A DNA stretch of 23,346 bases from Alphaproteobacteria bacterium (lineage in GTDB: Bacteria > Pseudomonadota > Alphaproteobacteria > Rhodobacterales > Rhodobacteraceae), in the NCBI GenBank assembly GCA_024277955.1, contig JAJRUE010000302.1, positions 1 through 23,346 of the forward strand. Reading direction: 5' to 3'. The notes beneath the pieces were generated by a model, which ran no database searches, was not told where the DNA came from, and worked only from the letters and a program-made list of their open reading frames with translations. Both the position numbers and the translations under genes were made by a program. Positions 23,286 through 23,346 of the stretch are shown here, one piece after another. Within the stretch, counting starts at the first letter, position 1; every line of letters begins with the position of its first letter.

Positions 23286-23346
23286 ATCGCGGCGCGGCGA
23301 AGCCGTGGCGCAATCCTGCCTAGCCGTTCAGGGACACGCGGGCGCC

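Noticed and set aside
1..23346. CRISPR array, tRNA, rRNA, insertion sequence or transposase
   Set aside because: I saw no regularly spaced repeats, no cloverleaf-like segment, no rRNA sequence and no transposase motif on either strand by eye.

Overview
This window looks like chromosomal DNA of an alphaproteobacterium of the Rhodobacterales (Roseobacter/Rhodobacter group). Four things point there: very high GC with GC-ending codons; the argC-ccmE and ccmF-ccmH arrangement; a GH108 endolysin beside a three-TM holin of the gene-transfer-agent (GTA) release type; and intergenic repeats built around an AAATATCC core next to a TTCTTCT tract. The species cannot be named from sequence alone.

Layout. 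1-2521 (+) is the C-terminal three quarters of a fused indolepyruvate:ferredoxin oxidoreductase, cut by the window edge. 2702-4623 (+) holds glutamate racemase (murI) and argC. 4678-9710 (+) is a cytochrome c maturation region, ccmE ... ccmF-ccmH. It is interrupted by a compact four-gene cassette (5292-6903): endolysin, holin, a 60-residue BhlA-like membrane protein and a 63-residue helical protein. CcmH carries an unusual insertion of about 78 residues after its heme-handling CXXC domain. 9803-10579 (+) is a paaG-like enoyl-CoA hydratase/isomerase broken by one in-frame amber codon. 10770-13527 (-) is gltX followed by citrate synthase gltA. 13605-15734 (+) is comEC, diverging from gltX across a near-consensus CtrA-like box. 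15898-16608 (-) is a TVP38/TMEM64 membrane protein.

16835-23073 is a self-contained sugar module. A LacI-type repressor (-) diverges from an operon (+) of periplasmic binding protein, two permeases, ATPase and D-lyxose ketol-isomerase. The operon promoter has TTGACA and TTATAA elements, and the second lies inside a CG-centred palindrome, a good LacI-family operator candidate. Three consecutive hairpins separate the binding-protein gene from the first permease. The module probably imports and isomerises an aldose such as D-lyxose or D-mannose. No sugar kinase is present, so the pathway must continue elsewhere.

Most noteworthy are the GTA-type lysis cassette embedded in the ccm locus with an extra small holin-like gene, the enlarged CcmH, the single-codon lesion in paaG, and the LacI/lyxose-isomerase operon with its operator and hairpins. 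ComEC is reported to be needed by GTA recipients in Rhodobacter capsulatus. The window may therefore carry both a donor release function and a recipient uptake function of gene transfer, although no GTA structural gene is visible here.
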